A stretch of 64,000 nt of DNA from an uncultured Lachnospiraceae bacterium (GTDB lineage Bacteria > Bacillota > Clostridia > Lachnospirales > Anaerotignaceae): NCBI GenBank assembly GCA_944384295.1, contig CALWSU010000006.1:23852-87851 (forward strand). Reading direction: 5' to 3'. Both the position numbers and the translations under genes were made by a program. How positions within the stretch are numbered: position 1 is the stretch's first letter; the number at the start of each line of letters is the position of its first letter. Under the pieces are notes generated by a model. That model was not told the DNA's origin. It saw only the letters and a list, made by a program, of their open reading frames with translations, and ran no database searches. Of this stretch, positions 49,455 to 59,075 are shown piece by piece.

Positions 49455-50141
49455 TTATGCCTGATACAATGCTTCCAATTTTGAAAAAGGAAGATTTAGT
49501 TGTGAATCTCCAGTTTGTACACAGGCAAGTACTTTTTGTTTTGTGATGGCTTCACACAGATATAAATTATCGTTATGCATCAAATTGTCTGGCTGATAAT
49601 GATTGAAAATAATACCTTTGATGGGGATATGATGTGCTTTCATATATTCTGTTGTCAGTACAATGGAATTGATTGTACCAAGTCCAGCATCAGCAACAAT
49701 CAGACAATTGAAATTTCGTGCTTTGATAAAGTCCATTAACGCAATCTTTTTAGAATCAAAGCGAAGGGGACAAACGATTCCACCAGAACCTTCTATTGTA
49801 ATATAATCATATTGTTGCGCAAGTGAATCAAATTTTTCTAAAACGTACTCCAGTTCTAGGGGATTTTTTTCTATTTTGGCTGCAAGATGTGGAGAAACAG
49901 CAGTTTCATATATATAAGGACACATTTCGTCCAATGGCTGTGCAATCTGAGAAATGGTTTTGACAAAAAATGCGTCTTCTGGAATGAGATTACCATTTTT
50001 ATCACGCTTGTTTCCGCTCATCGCTGCTTTATAGTAAGCGGCATTTTTTTTATGTTCTTGAAATTTTTTGAGTATCAATCCAGTTACATATGTTTTTCCT
50101 ATATCTGTCCCAGTACCTGTAATAAATAAATTTTTACTCAT
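49455..50141 (-). CDS. bioD: Dethiobiotin synthetase
   Basis: ATP-dependent carboxylation of DAPA to dethiobiotin. 228 residues. The P-loop is ITGTGTDIGKT (G9-T17), with the substrate region KAAMSGNKRD and the ITIEGSGGIVCPL segment typical of BioD. It overlaps the end of bioB by eight bases, so the two are translationally coupled. Confidence 0.95.
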   Translation of the reverse strand: MSKNLFITGTGTDIGKTYVTGLILKKFQEHKKNAAYYKAAMSGNKRDKNGNLIPEDAFFVKTISQIAQPLDEMCPYIYETAVSPHLAAKIEKNPLELEYVLEKFDSLAQQYDYITIEGSGGIVCPLRFDSKKIALMDFIKARNFNCLIVADAGLGTINSIVLTTEYMKAHHIPIKGIIFNHYQPDNLMHNDNLYLCEAITKQKVLACVQTGDSQLNLPFSKLEALYQA

Positions 50142-51105
50142 TGCAAAGTTTCACCTCATATCCTAGTTGTTGTAATACATGAATATCTGTTTTGATATCA
50201 ATACCATAGGTAGTTAACATATTTCCAGAAATCGCTGCATTTGCGCCAGATAAAAAACAGCTTTTTCCATAATCTTCGAGTAGTCCACGTCCGCCAGCTA
50301 AACGGATAGAGGCATCAGGCAATATAAAACGATAAACTGCAATGATACGACGAATATCCGATTTGTTGAGTTTTGGATAATGTTCAAAAGGTGTACCTGG
50401 TATAGGATTAAGTATATTGATGGGAATACTTTGAATACCCAATGTGCGTAGACAAAGAGCCATATCAATTCTATCTTCTATCGTTTCTCCTAATCCCATA
50501 ATTCCACCGCTGCATACAGAAAGTCCTGCAGCTTGCGCTGCGCGAATGGCATTTATTTTGTCTTGAAATGTATGTGTTGTACATATATTCGGAAAATATT
50601 TTTCTGAAGTTTCTAAGTTGTTATGTACTCTTGTGACACCTGCTTTTTTTAATTGATAAAATTGTTGTTGATTTAATAGACCAAAGGAAACACAGATGGA
50701 AATGTCAACTGCATTTTTGATTTTTTGAATGACATCGCACATTTTTTCTACTTCCAAATCAGACAAACATCTCCCAGATGTTACAATAGAATAGCGCAAA
50801 GCACCTTGTGCATAATTATGTTTTGCTTGTTGCAGCAATTTTTCAGAGGAGAGGAAAGAATATTCTGTTATATGCGTATCATAATATCGAGATTGTGCAC
50901 AAAATTTACAATTTTCAGAACATTGTCCACTTTTTCCATTGACAATGGTACATAGGTCAAATGCATTGGAACAAAAGTGCTGTCGAATTTGATTGGCGCT
51001 TTTACAAAGAGCTTCCAATGGCTGCGCATATAAAGCGATTGCTTCTTCTTTTGTAATTGGATTTCCGTTCATTACCTTGTTGGTTAATAAATTTAATATC
51101 GTCAT
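50134..51105 (-). CDS. bioB: Biotin synthase
   Basis: Radical SAM enzyme that inserts sulfur into dethiobiotin. 323 residues. The 4Fe-4S cluster motif is C62-x3-C66-x2-C69 (CSENCKFCAQS). Further family motifs are VTSGRCLSDLEVE, HNLETSEKYFP, CSGGIMGLGET, NILNPIPGTPFE and RLAGGRGLLED. It starts six bases after the bioY stop. In this family the second iron-sulfur cluster is the sulfur donor. Confidence 0.97.
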   Translation of the reverse strand: MTILNLLTNKVMNGNPITKEEAIALYAQPLEALCKSANQIRQHFCSNAFDLCTIVNGKSGQCSENCKFCAQSRYYDTHITEYSFLSSEKLLQQAKHNYAQGALRYSIVTSGRCLSDLEVEKMCDVIQKIKNAVDISICVSFGLLNQQQFYQLKKAGVTRVHNNLETSEKYFPNICTTHTFQDKINAIRAAQAAGLSVCSGGIMGLGETIEDRIDMALCLRTLGIQSIPINILNPIPGTPFEHYPKLNKSDIRRIIAVYRFILPDASIRLAGGRGLLEDYGKSCFLSGANAAISGNMLTTYGIDIKTDIHVLQQLGYEVKLCNE

Positions 51106-51111
51106 ATCATA

Positions 51112-51657
51112 TCACATCCTATTTTTTATAATTGGAATTAACCTTTTTGCGAGTAACGCACTTATTATGCATAGTATGATGTCACCAGGTACAGCTAATA
51201 GAAAACAATATAAGAATAAAGACCATATCCCAATTGGCGTATTGAAATACAACTTGCTAACTAGATAGTAATAAATCATACCAATGAGATATACAATTCC
51301 AAGACCGATAAAGTTTGCAATCAGCAAACGTTTGTAACTTGGATAAGGTGTTTGATTGGCAATGGTTCCAGTGACATAAGCTGCAATTGCAAATCCTATG
51401 ATATAGCCAAAACTTGGTTTTATGATATAAGAAAGACTACCACCTTCTGTAAATACAGGCAAACCAATTAGCCCCATAAGAATATAGATGCATACAGTTG
51501 CCGCACCAGATTTTCCACCAAGTAAAAGTCCTGTTAACGTAGTAAATAAAAATTGCAGGGTGAATGGCACGATAGGTATGGGAATCCGAATCCATGTACC
51601 AATTACAATAAGCGTAATGCATAATGCACTCAGAATTCGTCTTTTTGTTTTTTCCAT
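51112..51657 (-). CDS. bioY: Biotin transporter BioY (ECF S component)
   Basis: Membrane-embedded biotin-binding subunit of an ECF transporter. 181 residues with six hydrophobic segments; typical stretches are IPIPIVPFTLQFLFTTLTGLLLG (in parts), GLIGLPVFTEGGSLSYIIKPSFGYIIGF and the late LLAVPGDIILCI. No energising AT module is adjacent, so it would share one encoded elsewhere. It leads the bio operon, so uptake and synthesis share one control. Confidence 0.95.
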   Translation of the reverse strand: MEKTKRRILSALCITLIVIGTWIRIPIPIVPFTLQFLFTTLTGLLLGGKSGAATVCIYILMGLIGLPVFTEGGSLSYIIKPSFGYIIGFAIAAYVTGTIANQTPYPSYKRLLIANFIGLGIVYLIGMIYYYLVSKLYFNTPIGIWSLFLYCFLLAVPGDIILCIISALLAKRLIPIIKNRM

Positions 51658-51716
51658 ATTTCATCTTCCTTCTTTTGTTTTGCAGAGAAAAAATAATATA
51701 ACATCAGAATAGTGAC

Positions 51717-51745
51717 AGTATAGCAATCTATTTTTTAATTGTCAA
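51717..51745 (-). promoter_or_regulatory. Promoter of the bio operon
   Basis: On the minus strand a perfect TTGACA (51745-51740), 17-base spacer and TATACT (51722-51717). The minus-35 lies inside the BirA-type operator. Confidence 0.8.
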
Positions 51746-51772
51746 CTAAAAATAATTTATAAGTTTACAATT
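51737..51772. promoter_or_regulatory. BirA-type biotin operator
   Basis: AATTGTCAAC and GTTTACAATT with a 16-base centre, nine of ten positions symmetric. This is the half-site sequence and spacing of E. coli bioO (TTGTAAAC-N16-GTTTACAA). It covers the minus-35 of the bio promoter, so biotin-bound BirA would repress. Confidence 0.8.
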
Positions 51773-51958
51773 GTATAAATTTCTACTACAAAGATTTTAG
51801 AATAGAAAAAACTATAAAAAATAACTGAATTTTCCATATTATTCCATATTTTTTCTTTGTGATTTCATAAAAAAGAAAACAATTGAAAAATAGTATGTCA
51901 TTTTTTTTATTGGTTTGTTATACTAATTTTATAGATTTAGAAAAGGAGAGAGAATCCC

Positions 51959-53350
51959 ATGACAAATTTTCGGTTAGAACATGATTCTATGGGTGAAATA
52001 AAAGTTCCAGCATCTGCTTATTGGGGTGCACAAACACAAAGAAGTTTTGAAAATTTTAAAATTGGAACGGAAAAAATGCCAACAGAAATCATTCGCGCTT
52101 TTGCATATTTGAAACAAGGAGCAGCGATTGCAAATTTTCGCCTTGGAAAATTAGATGAAAAAAGATGCAAAGTCATTGAAACAGTATGTAAAGAAATATT
52201 AGATGGAAAATTATATGATCAATTTCCACTGGTTGTATGGCAAACAGGAAGCGGTACACAATCCAATATGAATGTCAATGAAGTGATTGCGAATCGTGGG
52301 AATGAATTGGCGGGGGAAAAATTATTGCATCCAAATGATCATGTAAATATGTCTCAAAGTTCAAACGATACTTTTCCAACGGCAATGCATATATCTGCTG
52401 TTTTGGAAACAAAACAAAGACTGTTTCCGGCATTAGATCAAATGATGCAAACAATGGAAACATTGGAAAATAAATATGCAAATATTGTAAAAACGGGACG
52501 TACACATTTGCAAGATGCAACACCCATTACATTTGGACAAGAAATTAGTGGCTGGAGAAGCATGTTGCAAAAAAGCAAAAAAATGATTGCAACTGCGCTA
52601 GAAGATGTTATGGAATTGGCATTGGGAGGAACAGCAGTAGGCACAGGACTCAATGCACCATTAGGTTTTGCAGAAGAAGCAGCAAAAGCAATTTCCGAAT
52701 TGACAGGAGAAAAATTTTTCACTGCAAACAATAAGTTTCATGCTTTGACAGCGAAGGACGAAATTGTTTTTGCACATGGCGCATTAAAGGCATTGGCAGC
52801 AGATCTTATGAAAATTGCAAACGATATTCGATGGTTAGCAAGTGGTCCACGCTGCGGTTTGGGAGAAATTCAAATCCCTGAAAATGAGCCTGGTAGTTCT
52901 ATTATGCCTGGCAAAGTCAATCCGACGCAATGCGAAGCAGTGACTATGGTGGCAGTACAAGTCATGGGGAATGATACAACGATTGGTATTTGTGCTTCAC
53001 AAGGAAATTTTGAATTAAACGTATTTATGCCAGTCTGTATCTATAATTATCTGCAATCAGTACGCCTGTTGTCAGATTGTATCCAATCTTTCTGTATACA
53101 TTGTGTTGCGGGAATTGTACCAAATCAAGAAAAAATGCAGGAAAATCTACATCAATCTTTGATGCTAGTCACAGCATTAAATCCATATATTGGATATGAA
53201 AATGCAGCAAAAACTGCAAAATTGGCATATCAAGAAGATATTTCTTTGAAAGAAGCTTGCATCAAATTAGGATTTTTAACAGAAGAAAAATTCGATGCAG
53301 TATTCCACCCAGAAGAAATGGTTGCACAAAGAAAAGAGGTTACAAAATGA
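51959..53350 (+). CDS. fumC: Fumarate hydratase, class II
   Basis: Interconverts fumarate and malate; 463 residues, iron-sulfur independent. Signature [15 protein letters not shown], the active-site region [23 protein letters not shown] (as [14 protein letters not shown]) and [12 protein letters not shown] are typical. AAAGGAGAG precedes the ATG. Its stop overlaps the start of the malic enzyme gene by four bases, so both steps from fumarate to pyruvate are made together. Confidence 0.97.
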   Translation: MTNFRLEHDSMGEIKVPASAYWGAQTQRSFENFKIGTEKMPTEIIRAFAYLKQGAAIANFRLGKLDEKRCKVIETVCKEILDGKLYDQFPLVVWQTGSGTQSNMNVNEVIANRGNELAGEKLLHPNDHVNMSQSSNDTFPTAMHISAVLETKQRLFPALDQMMQTMETLENKYANIVKTGRTHLQDATPITFGQEISGWRSMLQKSKKMIATALEDVMELALGGTAVGTGLNAPLGFAEEAAKAISELTGEKFFTANNKFHALTAKDEIVFAHGALKALAADLMKIANDIRWLASGPRCGLGEIQIPENEPGSSIMPGKVNPTQCEAVTMVAVQVMGNDTTIGICASQGNFELNVFMPVCIYNYLQSVRLLSDCIQSFCIHCVAGIVPNQEKMQENLHQSLMLVTALNPYIGYENAAKTAKLAYQEDISLKEACIKLGFLTEEKFDAVFHPEEMVAQRKEVTK

Positions 53351-54522
53351 CATTAGAAGAAAAAGCACTACAACTTCATTATGAAATGCAAGGAAAGATA
53401 GAAGTGATTTCCAGAAAATCAGTTACATCTAGGGAAGACCTTTCTCTTTTATATACACCTGGTGTAGCGGAACCTTGCAGAGTCATCGCAAAAGATGAGG
53501 AAGAATCGTTTCGTTTGACACGACGTTCTAATTTAGTAGCAGTGATTACCGATGGTACAGCGGTACTTGGGCTTGGAGATATTGGTCCAGCGGCTGGTAT
53601 GCCAGTCATGGAAGGAAAATGTGTATTATTCAAGGAATTTGGTGATGTAGATGCTTTTCCGTTGTGCATTGACTCAAAAGATGTAGATACCATTGTCAAC
53701 ACCATTGCTTTATTGTCAAAAAATTTTGGTGGCATCAATTTAGAAGATATTTCCGCACCAAGATGTTTTGAAATCGAACGTAGACTAAAGGAAATATGTG
53801 ATATTCCCGTATTTCATGATGACCAACATGGAACAGCCATTGTGGTTGCAGCTGCAATGCTCAATGCTATGAAAGTAACAGGCAAAGAAATGGGAAAAAT
53901 GAAAATCGTAATCAATGGTGCAGGTGCAGCAGGGATTGCAATTGGAAAATTATTGATCCGTATGGGATTTGGAAATATTGTATTATGTGATATTCATGGG
54001 ATTATCTGTGAAGGGGATACTGGGCTAAATCCAGGACAAGAAGAAATTTCTCGAATCAGTAATCTCTATAAAGAAAAAGGGAGTCTGGCAGATGCTTTAA
54101 AAGGCGCAGATGCATTTGTGGGCGTTTCCAGACCCAATATGGTTACAAAAGAAATGGTGGCAACCATGCATCAAGGCATTGTTTTTGCGATGGCAAACCC
54201 AGTACCAGAAATTATGCCAGAGGAAGCCAAAGCGGGTGGCGCTGTTGTAGTTGGAACAGGGCGTTCTGATTATCCAAATCAAATCAATAATGTATTGATT
54301 TTCCCCGGTATTTTTAAAGGTGCCCTCGCAGTGCGCGCGAAGGAAATTACAGAATCCATGAAAGTACGTGCAGCATATGCCATTGCATCTTTGATTCCAG
54401 ATGAAGAATTGTCAGCAGATTATATTATACCTTCTGCATTAGATAAAACAGTAGCTGATGCTGTAGCAAAGGCTGTAGCAGATGTCGCAATTGAGGAAGG
54501 AATTGCACAAATCAAAAAATAA
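53347..54522 (+). CDS. NAD(P)-dependent malic enzyme
   Basis: Decarboxylates malate to pyruvate. 391 residues, the short bacterial form without a phosphotransacetylase domain. Motifs: [15 protein letters not shown] near the N-terminus, [26 protein letters not shown] and the Rossmann site [16 protein letters not shown]; later [13 protein letters not shown] 53347 overlaps the fumC stop (ATGA); the frame is open for thirty codons further upstream inside fumC but lacks a ribosome site. Cofactor preference cannot be told safely. Confidence 0.94.
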   Translation: MTLEEKALQLHYEMQGKIEVISRKSVTSREDLSLLYTPGVAEPCRVIAKDEEESFRLTRRSNLVAVITDGTAVLGLGDIGPAAGMPVMEGKCVLFKEFGDVDAFPLCIDSKDVDTIVNTIALLSKNFGGINLEDISAPRCFEIERRLKEICDIPVFHDDQHGTAIVVAAAMLNAMKVTGKEMGKMKIVINGAGAAGIAIGKLLIRMGFGNIVLCDIHGIICEGDTGLNPGQEEISRISNLYKEKGSLADALKGADAFVGVSRPNMVTKEMVATMHQGIVFAMANPVPEIMPEEAKAGGAVVVGTGRSDYPNQINNVLIFPGIFKGALAVRAKEITESMKVRAAYAIASLIPDEELSADYIIPSALDKTVADAVAKAVADVAIEEGIAQIKK

Positions 54523-54544
54523 GCAGGAATTATAGTTTGAAAAT

Positions 54545-54573
54545 TTGATTTTCGATGTGATTTGTAATATACT
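54545..54573 (+). promoter_or_regulatory. Promoter of the chemotaxis receptor gene
   Basis: TTGATT (54545-54550), 17-base spacer, TATACT (54568-54573). A sigma-A type sequence rather than the flagellar sigma-D type. Confidence 0.65.
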
Positions 54574-54652
54574 AAGGTTTATAAATAAATAGATTCTCAA
54601 TCAAAATAATATACATGTTACAAAAAGGTTTCAAATGCAAAGGGGAATGCTT

Positions 54653-56956
54653 ATGTTTCAAAAAATGAAATTGTCTACGAAATTAGCAATGATTATTGCA
54701 GGTGTGTTGGCGATTATTCTAATTGTTTTATCAGCATGTTCTATTGCGATGTCACAATCAGCGATTAAGAAAGGTATTTCGGGAGAATTGACTTCCATTG
54801 CAAGTGGAAATGCCAATATTATCGAAGAAAGTTTTCGTGTATTGGAACATGCGGCGGAAGGAATGCAGAACTATTTGGAGCAAGAATATCCAGCTATGAT
54901 GCAAAGTGATGCAAATGATACCGTAACCAATGCGGCAGAAGGTGCAGAAAGTGCAAATGGTGCAGATAATGTAAGTGCTGCGGGTAATGCAGAAATTTTG
55001 CCCAGTATATTATATCCAGGTCATGCTTTCTCAACAAATTCCCATGATGTAGAAGCTTTTATGATAGAAACATGTCGGTCTACCATTGGTGCAAATGATA
55101 ACATTTCTGCAATGGGGATTATGTTTGAACCATATAAGTTTCATGATGATATGGAAGCGTTTGGTTTTTGGTTAGACCAAAGTAATTTAGAAGCAACGGA
55201 CATTGCTTTTACGAGTTATACAGATTATGCACAAGAAGATTCCTATAAATATGTAATCGAAAACAAGCATGCATATCTTTCGTTACCATATCAAAATGGT
55301 TCCGGACAAATGGTAATAGCATATGGTATTCCTATTGTTTATAACAACGAAGTGATAGGTGTAGTCATTTCCAATCTTACTTTAGATGGGTTTTCCTCAG
55401 TCACAACATCAAGCCAAAATTATCCTTCTATGTGGATTACAATTTATAATGATGAAGGAAATATTATTTGGGATAGCGAAACATTAGATGATGTTGGCAA
55501 AAATATGCAAGAATTTACGCCAAATCAGCAAGAATACGAACAAATTCAAACTATGATGGCAAGCAAATCTGATTTTTATATGGAGAAAACCAGAGAAGAT
55601 GGGGAAGGCGTATCTTGTTTTTATAGCCCGATTCAAGTAGGTGACTATACTTGGTGGTCTTTAACAGGATTGTATAGCAGAGATGCACATCAATCTATGG
55701 TACAAACTACGGTATGGCTCTGTGTGCTTTCTGTCATTGCTTTAGTGATTGTGATTTTGGTCATTATTTTTGTACTGCGTCGTATGCTGGCACCAGTAAA
55801 ATATGTGGTACAGGCAGCAGAAACAATTGCAGCAGGGAATTTAGATATACAGATACAGACCAATCGACAAGATGAAATTGGTGATTTATATAGAGCTTTC
55901 CAAACAATGGTGGAAAATTTAAAATTGATTATTGGCGATGTGGATTATTTATTAAATGAAATGGCAAATGGCAACTTTGATATTCGTACACGTGCGGAAG
56001 AACATTATGTAGGAAATTATCAGGGAATTCTATTAGCAATTCGCCGTATCAATCGCTCTTTAAGTAAAACATTAAGTCAGATTAACCAAGCAGCAGATCA
56101 AGTATCAGCAGGTTCTGAACAGGTATCAAGCGGTGCGCAAGCACTTTCACAAGGTGCAGCCGAGCAGGCTTCTTCTGTGGAGCAATTGGCAGCAACCATT
56201 GCTGATATTTCCGAGGTGGTACAAAAGAATGCAAAAATGGCAGAAGCAGCAAATACAAATGTAAGTCAAGTCAATAATAATGTAGCGGAAAGTGGCGAAA
56301 AAATGAAAACCACTTTGGCGATTATGGAAGATGCACATGCCCAAACCACAAAAGTGCAAGGTATTATTAAAACAATTGAAGACATTGCATTCCAAACCAA
56401 TATTTTGGCATTAAATGCAGCAGTGGAAGCAGCTCGGGCAGGTGTAGCGGGAAAAGGTTTTGCGGTTGTAGCAGATGAAGTGCGTAATCTGGCAAGTAAA
56501 TCTTCAGAAGCATCTAAAAATACAACAGCATTGATCAACGGTGCATTATCTGCCATTGCAGAAGGTACAGAAAGTATGCAAGAAACAAAGCAATTTGTAG
56601 ATAATGTTGTGATAGAAGTGGAAGAAATCACAAAAGTATTTGAAAAGATTTCGCTTGCTTCTGAACAACAAGCATCTTCTATCGAACAAGTGACAATAGG
56701 GATTGACCAAATCTCAAGCGTTGTACAAACCAACTCTGCTACAGCAGAAGAAAGTGCAGCGGCAAGCCAAGAATTGTCTGGGCAAGCAGATATGCTGAAA
56801 GAGTTGATTCGTCAATTTCAATTGAGAGATAGTTCCGATTTTTCAGAATCTAATATGACAAATCAGGTTTATGACAATACATATCAAAATGATATGGAAA
56901 ATCATGTAGATATGAAATATAATACCAGTATGGACAATACACTGTCTAAATATTAA
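54653..56956 (+). CDS. Methyl-accepting chemotaxis protein
   Basis: Membrane receptor feeding the CheA/CheW pathway; 767 residues from ATG 54653, chosen for AGGGG at 54641-54645. One N-terminal helix, an extracellular Cache-type sensor of about 320 residues, a second helix near 353-377, HAMP region(s), and the cytoplasmic signalling hairpin with [20 protein letters not shown] and [22 protein letters not shown] low-complexity alanine/asparagine/glycine-rich insert lies near residues 85-115 of the sensor. No che or flagellar genes are in the window. Ligand unknown. Confidence 0.95.
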   Translation: MFQKMKLSTKLAMIIAGVLAIILIVLSACSIAMSQSAIKKGISGELTSIASGNANIIEESFRVLEHAAEGMQNYLEQEYPAMMQSDANDTVTNAAEGAESANGADNVSAAGNAEILPSILYPGHAFSTNSHDVEAFMIETCRSTIGANDNISAMGIMFEPYKFHDDMEAFGFWLDQSNLEATDIAFTSYTDYAQEDSYKYVIENKHAYLSLPYQNGSGQMVIAYGIPIVYNNEVIGVVISNLTLDGFSSVTTSSQNYPSMWITIYNDEGNIIWDSETLDDVGKNMQEFTPNQQEYEQIQTMMASKSDFYMEKTREDGEGVSCFYSPIQVGDYTWWSLTGLYSRDAHQSMVQTTVWLCVLSVIALVIVILVIIFVLRRMLAPVKYVVQAAETIAAGNLDIQIQTNRQDEIGDLYRAFQTMVENLKLIIGDVDYLLNEMANGNFDIRTRAEEHYVGNYQGILLAIRRINRSLSKTLSQINQAADQVSAGSEQVSSGAQALSQGAAEQASSVEQLAATIADISEVVQKNAKMAEAANTNVSQVNNNVAESGEKMKTTLAIMEDAHAQTTKVQGIIKTIEDIAFQTNILALNAAVEAARAGVAGKGFAVVADEVRNLASKSSEASKNTTALINGALSAIAEGTESMQETKQFVDNVVIEVEEITKVFEKISLASEQQASSIEQVTIGIDQISSVVQTNSATAEESAAASQELSGQADMLKELIRQFQLRDSSDFSESNMTNQVYDNTYQNDMENHVDMKYNTSMDNTLSKY

Positions 56957-57006
56957 GCTTTGTATGAATTCTATTGTTTTGTAGATTTGATTTATGAACA
57001 TATGAA

Positions 57007-57038
57007 AAACGGTTAAGCAATCATTTGCTTAACCGTTT
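57007..57038. terminator. Bidirectional terminator
   Basis: AAACGGTTAAGCAA pairs perfectly with TTGCTTAACCGTTT around a four-base loop, between the convergent receptor gene and the 57104 gene. Confidence 0.85.
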
Positions 57039-57103
57039 GTTATATACTATCAAATGTTTGTTATGATATAAGGAAAGTAAAAAAGCAATTTATATTGTTT
57101 TCC

Positions 57104-57802
57104 TTAAGCTTTTTGGTCAAAAGATAAGCTTTTTCCTTCGCGAACAAGGGAAATCATTTTATCTAACACGGTTTTGTCATATGAATTTTCTTCCAGAAAT
57201 GCGTTAATTTTATCTTTCCATGTATCTTTTACTTGTTGTGCATATATTTCCATTTCTTCCTCAGAAGCGCCGCTTTCAATTTTTTGTCTGGTTGCTTCCG
57301 CTGTTTGGCGCATCACTGCCCAAGTTGCTTGTTGTAATTCTGATTTTTGTGTGATAAATGAAGTGTATGTATCCAGTCCTTTGTTCAAATCTTCGTATTC
57401 CTGTTGAGAAATTTGTCCTTTGGAGAATGCATCATCAATCTGTTTTCCAATCCCACCACAAAGAGTAGCAATTTGTTCCATGCTCAAACCTTCCAAACGA
57501 AGTGCAACACCAGTTGGTGTTTCTGTCATGTAAGATGCAAGTTCTTGTGCTTTTTGTGAAACATCAGCATCTGTAAAATGGGTAAATTGTGTTTCATTGT
57601 TTGTACTATTGCTATGAAATGACAAAGTTTCTCCAAATGCCAACTCTGTCAATCCACTAACTTGACCATTGTTTTGACCAATCTTTAAATTTTGTAATTG
57701 CTCTGGGATATGGTTTTGTTCTTTTACATTTTGTTTCTGTTGTTTTGTTTGCATTAAAATGTTAGAAAATATATTATAATTTTGTGTTGCTATGATATTC
57801 AT
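57104..57802 (-). CDS. Conserved-looking protein of unknown function
   Basis: A 232-residue soluble protein, glutamine- and asparagine-rich at the N-terminus (TKQQKQNVKEQNHIPEQLQN) and helical after about 70, with YMTETPTGVALRLEGLSMEQ and a charged helix-rich C-terminus. No signal peptide or membrane segment. ATG 57802 follows GAGGGGGC. I do not recognise it. It follows another unrecognised gene of similar style and lies downstream of the LytTR two-component pair, all on the same strand, so it may belong to that regulon. Confidence 0.6.
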   Translation of the reverse strand: MNIIATQNYNIFSNILMQTKQQKQNVKEQNHIPEQLQNLKIGQNNGQVSGLTELAFGETLSFHSNSTNNETQFTHFTDADVSQKAQELASYMTETPTGVALRLEGLSMEQIATLCGGIGKQIDDAFSKGQISQQEYEDLNKGLDTYTSFITQKSELQQATWAVMRQTAEATRQKIESGASEEEMEIYAQQVKDTWKDKINAFLEENSYDKTVLDKMISLVREGKSLSFDQKA

Positions 57803-57913
57803 AGAATGCCCCCTCATTTTTGGTTCGACTTTTCAGATCATAAAAATCAATGCTCAGTAAAATGTTATATTGCTATTTTATAATGCATACATTGACAAAA
57901 AGATTATCCCAAA

Positions 57914-58969
57914 TTATATTTTTTTACTCATTTGCTGGAAAAATTTCATAAAGAAATCTGGATTGTCTACTTTGGAAATTTGTTCCTGTATCGATGCTAA
58001 GAAGCTTTCTTTGCTGCTAAAATCAGTGTTTGCAAAAGTTTGATCCAAAGAAACAGATTTTAAATCTTCATAATATTTTTGTTGTGCTTTTTCGTATTCT
58101 GTACGATTTTGGAACATAAGTTGTAAATGATCGGATTGCCATAACCACTTCCAAGCAAAATCAGATGATTTTTCCATAGAATCTTGTTTCAAATTTTTAT
58201 AAATGTCAAAATCTTCGGGAGATTCTTTTTTCATGGTATAGAGTATTTCTTGCATTTGGTTTGGCATAACATGTCTATTTCCATCTAACTGCACCACATT
58301 GCTAATGTCATATTGCATGGTACCATCAGGATTTTTTGTACCTTGTGTAGCAATACGAGCCAAACCTGTCATTGCTTCCATAAATGATTTTTTTGTATCT
58401 GCATCAAAATGCTGATTTGCCAAATATTCAGCTTGTGCTAATCCAAGACCAATCATTGCTTGTCGGTCGGATTCTGAAATATCATCGTTGGCATATGCTG
58501 GGAAAAAGTTTTTTCTGAGAATGTTATATACCTGTTCTTTCAAATCCTTACTTTTTCCTTGTAAAGCATCTGTAATGGCATTATCGAATGCTGCATGACC
58601 TGTATACATTTCAATGATTTTATTTGGAAGGGAATCAATTGTGATTTCATCTGGCACAGAAAGAGTACCTTTTGTTTCCGCGAGATACAGGTGTTCCTTT
58701 GTTAATGCCTGACCATCAGATAAATGATATATTTCGTGTGTGGATGGTGATGAAATTTCTGTTTGCAAATGAGATTTCGTTTCTTTTGTGGTTGCTGGTT
58801 GTTTGTAAATCCCAATATCTTCTGTTGTTTCCTGCAAGCCGATTTGTACAATATCTGTTTTTGGTGAGGCAACAGAAGTGGATGCGATATTATGATTCTG
58901 TTGCTGTTGCATAAATGGCGATTGCATCATGTTGAAACTTTTTACGATTGATAAATTTGATACTTGCAT
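57914..58969 (-). CDS. Conserved-looking protein of unknown function
   Basis: A 351-residue soluble protein. The first 85 residues are low-complexity, rich in serine, threonine and glutamine; the rest is helical with LQGKSKDLKEQVYNILRKNF, MIGLGLAQAEYLANQHFDAD and a C-terminal FFMKFFQQMSKKI. No signal peptide or membrane segment. ATG 58969 has AAAGG nine bases upstream. Not recognised. The layout (disordered N-terminus, helical body) is shared with the following gene, suggesting two related functions, for instance structural or exported proteins. Confidence 0.6.
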   Translation of the reverse strand: MQVSNLSIVKSFNMMQSPFMQQQQNHNIASTSVASPKTDIVQIGLQETTEDIGIYKQPATTKETKSHLQTEISSPSTHEIYHLSDGQALTKEHLYLAETKGTLSVPDEITIDSLPNKIIEMYTGHAAFDNAITDALQGKSKDLKEQVYNILRKNFFPAYANDDISESDRQAMIGLGLAQAEYLANQHFDADTKKSFMEAMTGLARIATQGTKNPDGTMQYDISNVVQLDGNRHVMPNQMQEILYTMKKESPEDFDIYKNLKQDSMEKSSDFAWKWLWQSDHLQLMFQNRTEYEKAQQKYYEDLKSVSLDQTFANTDFSSKESFLASIQEQISKVDNPDFFMKFFQQMSKKI

Positions 58970-59075
58970 TTGGATCATCCTTTCCAATATTTTATTCAAT
59001 TCCTTTTTTTCATATCGAACATACCAATACAGAAATCCAATATATATTTCTTGATGTTACGATAAATATAGCATA

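Larger units (their letters stand above)
51658..51958. other. Divergent control region bioY/fumC
   Basis: About 300 AT-rich bases holding the bio promoter and BirA-type operator (51717-51772) and, on the plus side, a TATACT minus-10 (51919-51924) with a weak minus-35 for fumC. Confidence 0.6.

Noticed and set aside
57803..57913. Sigma-D (flagellar) promoter before the 57802 gene
   Set aside because: No TAAA-N15-GCCGATAA-like match was present.
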